Assembly: GCF_030409715.1 (NCBI RefSeq)
Contig: NZ_JAUFQI010000001.1
Location: forward strand, 2,902,501 to 2,966,500
DNA length: 64,000 nucleotides
Reading direction: 5' to 3'
From: Reinekea marina
GTDB taxonomy: Bacteria; Pseudomonadota; Gammaproteobacteria; Pseudomonadales; Natronospirillaceae
Under the pieces are notes generated by a model. It was not told where the DNA came from and searched no databases. It was given only the letters and a program-made list of their open reading frames with translations. The position numbers and the translations under genes were made by a program. Each line of letters starts with the position of its first letter. Within the stretch, counting starts at the first letter, position 1. This document shows positions 63,956 to 64,000 of the stretch, piece after piece.

Positions 63956-64000
63956 TGGTAGCGGGGGCCGGATTTGAACCGACGACCTTCGGGTTATGAG
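63956..64000 (-). tRNA. Initiator tRNA-fMet(CAU), 3' portion only (cut by the window end)
   Basis: The minus strand reads CTCATAACCCGAAGG, then GTCGTCGGTTCAAATCC, then GGCCCCCGCTACCA. The CTCATAA anticodon loop with CCC after it is the three-G:C-pair anticodon stem of initiator tRNA, and GGTTCAAATCC is the T arm. The CCA is encoded. The 5' half lies beyond the window. Confidence 0.93.

Overview
The window looks like chromosomal DNA of a marine, free-living gammaproteobacterium of moderate GC. The evidence is Escherichia-like gene order at several housekeeping loci (thrS-infC-rpmI-rplT; rnm/yciO/scpAB/rluB) and GreB, RNase II, MnmC, YciI and NhaP2 relatives typical of the class. A chitin-sugar utilisation cluster and secreted multi-domain phosphatase/peptidase genes fit a particle-associated marine heterotroph. 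I cannot name the genus. I see no prophage, insertion sequence, CRISPR array or integrase.

Layout. 0-8.2 kb: end of an unidentified gene, a Rieske protein, a membrane-fused alpha/beta hydrolase, a cytochrome b/ethylbenzene-dehydrogenase-like protein, a secreted M28 aminopeptidase, a LysR regulator and a MddA-type methanethiol S-methyltransferase. 8.2-8.7 kb: a gene-poor stretch holding a decayed copy of the 3' end of the aminopeptidase gene. 8.7-12.1 kb: a signalling operon made of a histidine kinase with an ethylene-receptor-like sensor, a single-domain response regulator and a REC-GGDEF-EAL protein. 12.2-17.3 kb: one 1679-residue secreted protein joining a purple-acid-phosphatase-like domain to an endonuclease/exonuclease/phosphatase domain. 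17.5-22.8 kb: homocysteine methyltransferase, LysR, VOC protein and small accessory genes. 22.8-30 kb: baiN-like, rluB, scpB, scpA, yciO and rnm on the minus strand, then yciI and an SH3 protein. 30-42.6 kb: mnmC, an MHYT protein, greB, a tandem QueD-like protein, cysS-yidD-trm112, a class III cyclase with a TPR lipoprotein, and rnb. 42.7-51.6 kb: an N-acetylglucosamine/chito-oligosaccharide regulon (binding protein, two permeases, GH20 hexosaminidase, kinase, GntR regulator, nagA, nagB). 51.7-54.1 kb: galE and a MATE pump. 54.1-54.8 kb: a structured intergenic repeat. 54.8-58.2 kb: rplT, rpmI, infC, thrS. 58.3-61.7 kb: NhaP2, MscS and DUF432. 61.9-63.4 kb: an exported rhodanese and a nucleotidyltransferase. 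63.5-64 kb: three 138-bp tRNA-derived repeats, each with a terminator, beside an initiator tRNA cut by the window end.

The most interesting structures are non-coding. The thrS leader carries two hairpins that copy the anticodon arms of tRNA-Thr(CGU) and tRNA-Thr(GGU). infC appears to start at ATA. The initiator tRNA is followed by a tandem array resembling the rtT repeats of E. coli tyrT. A 231-bp duplicated intergenic element with long inverted arms and heptamer arrays sits where pheST would be expected. In the GlcNAc cluster an identical 14-bp motif lies before two divergent transcripts and an attenuator-like hairpin follows the binding-protein gene, so the regulation can be partly read from sequence. 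All functions are inferred from sequence recognition; no database search was run.
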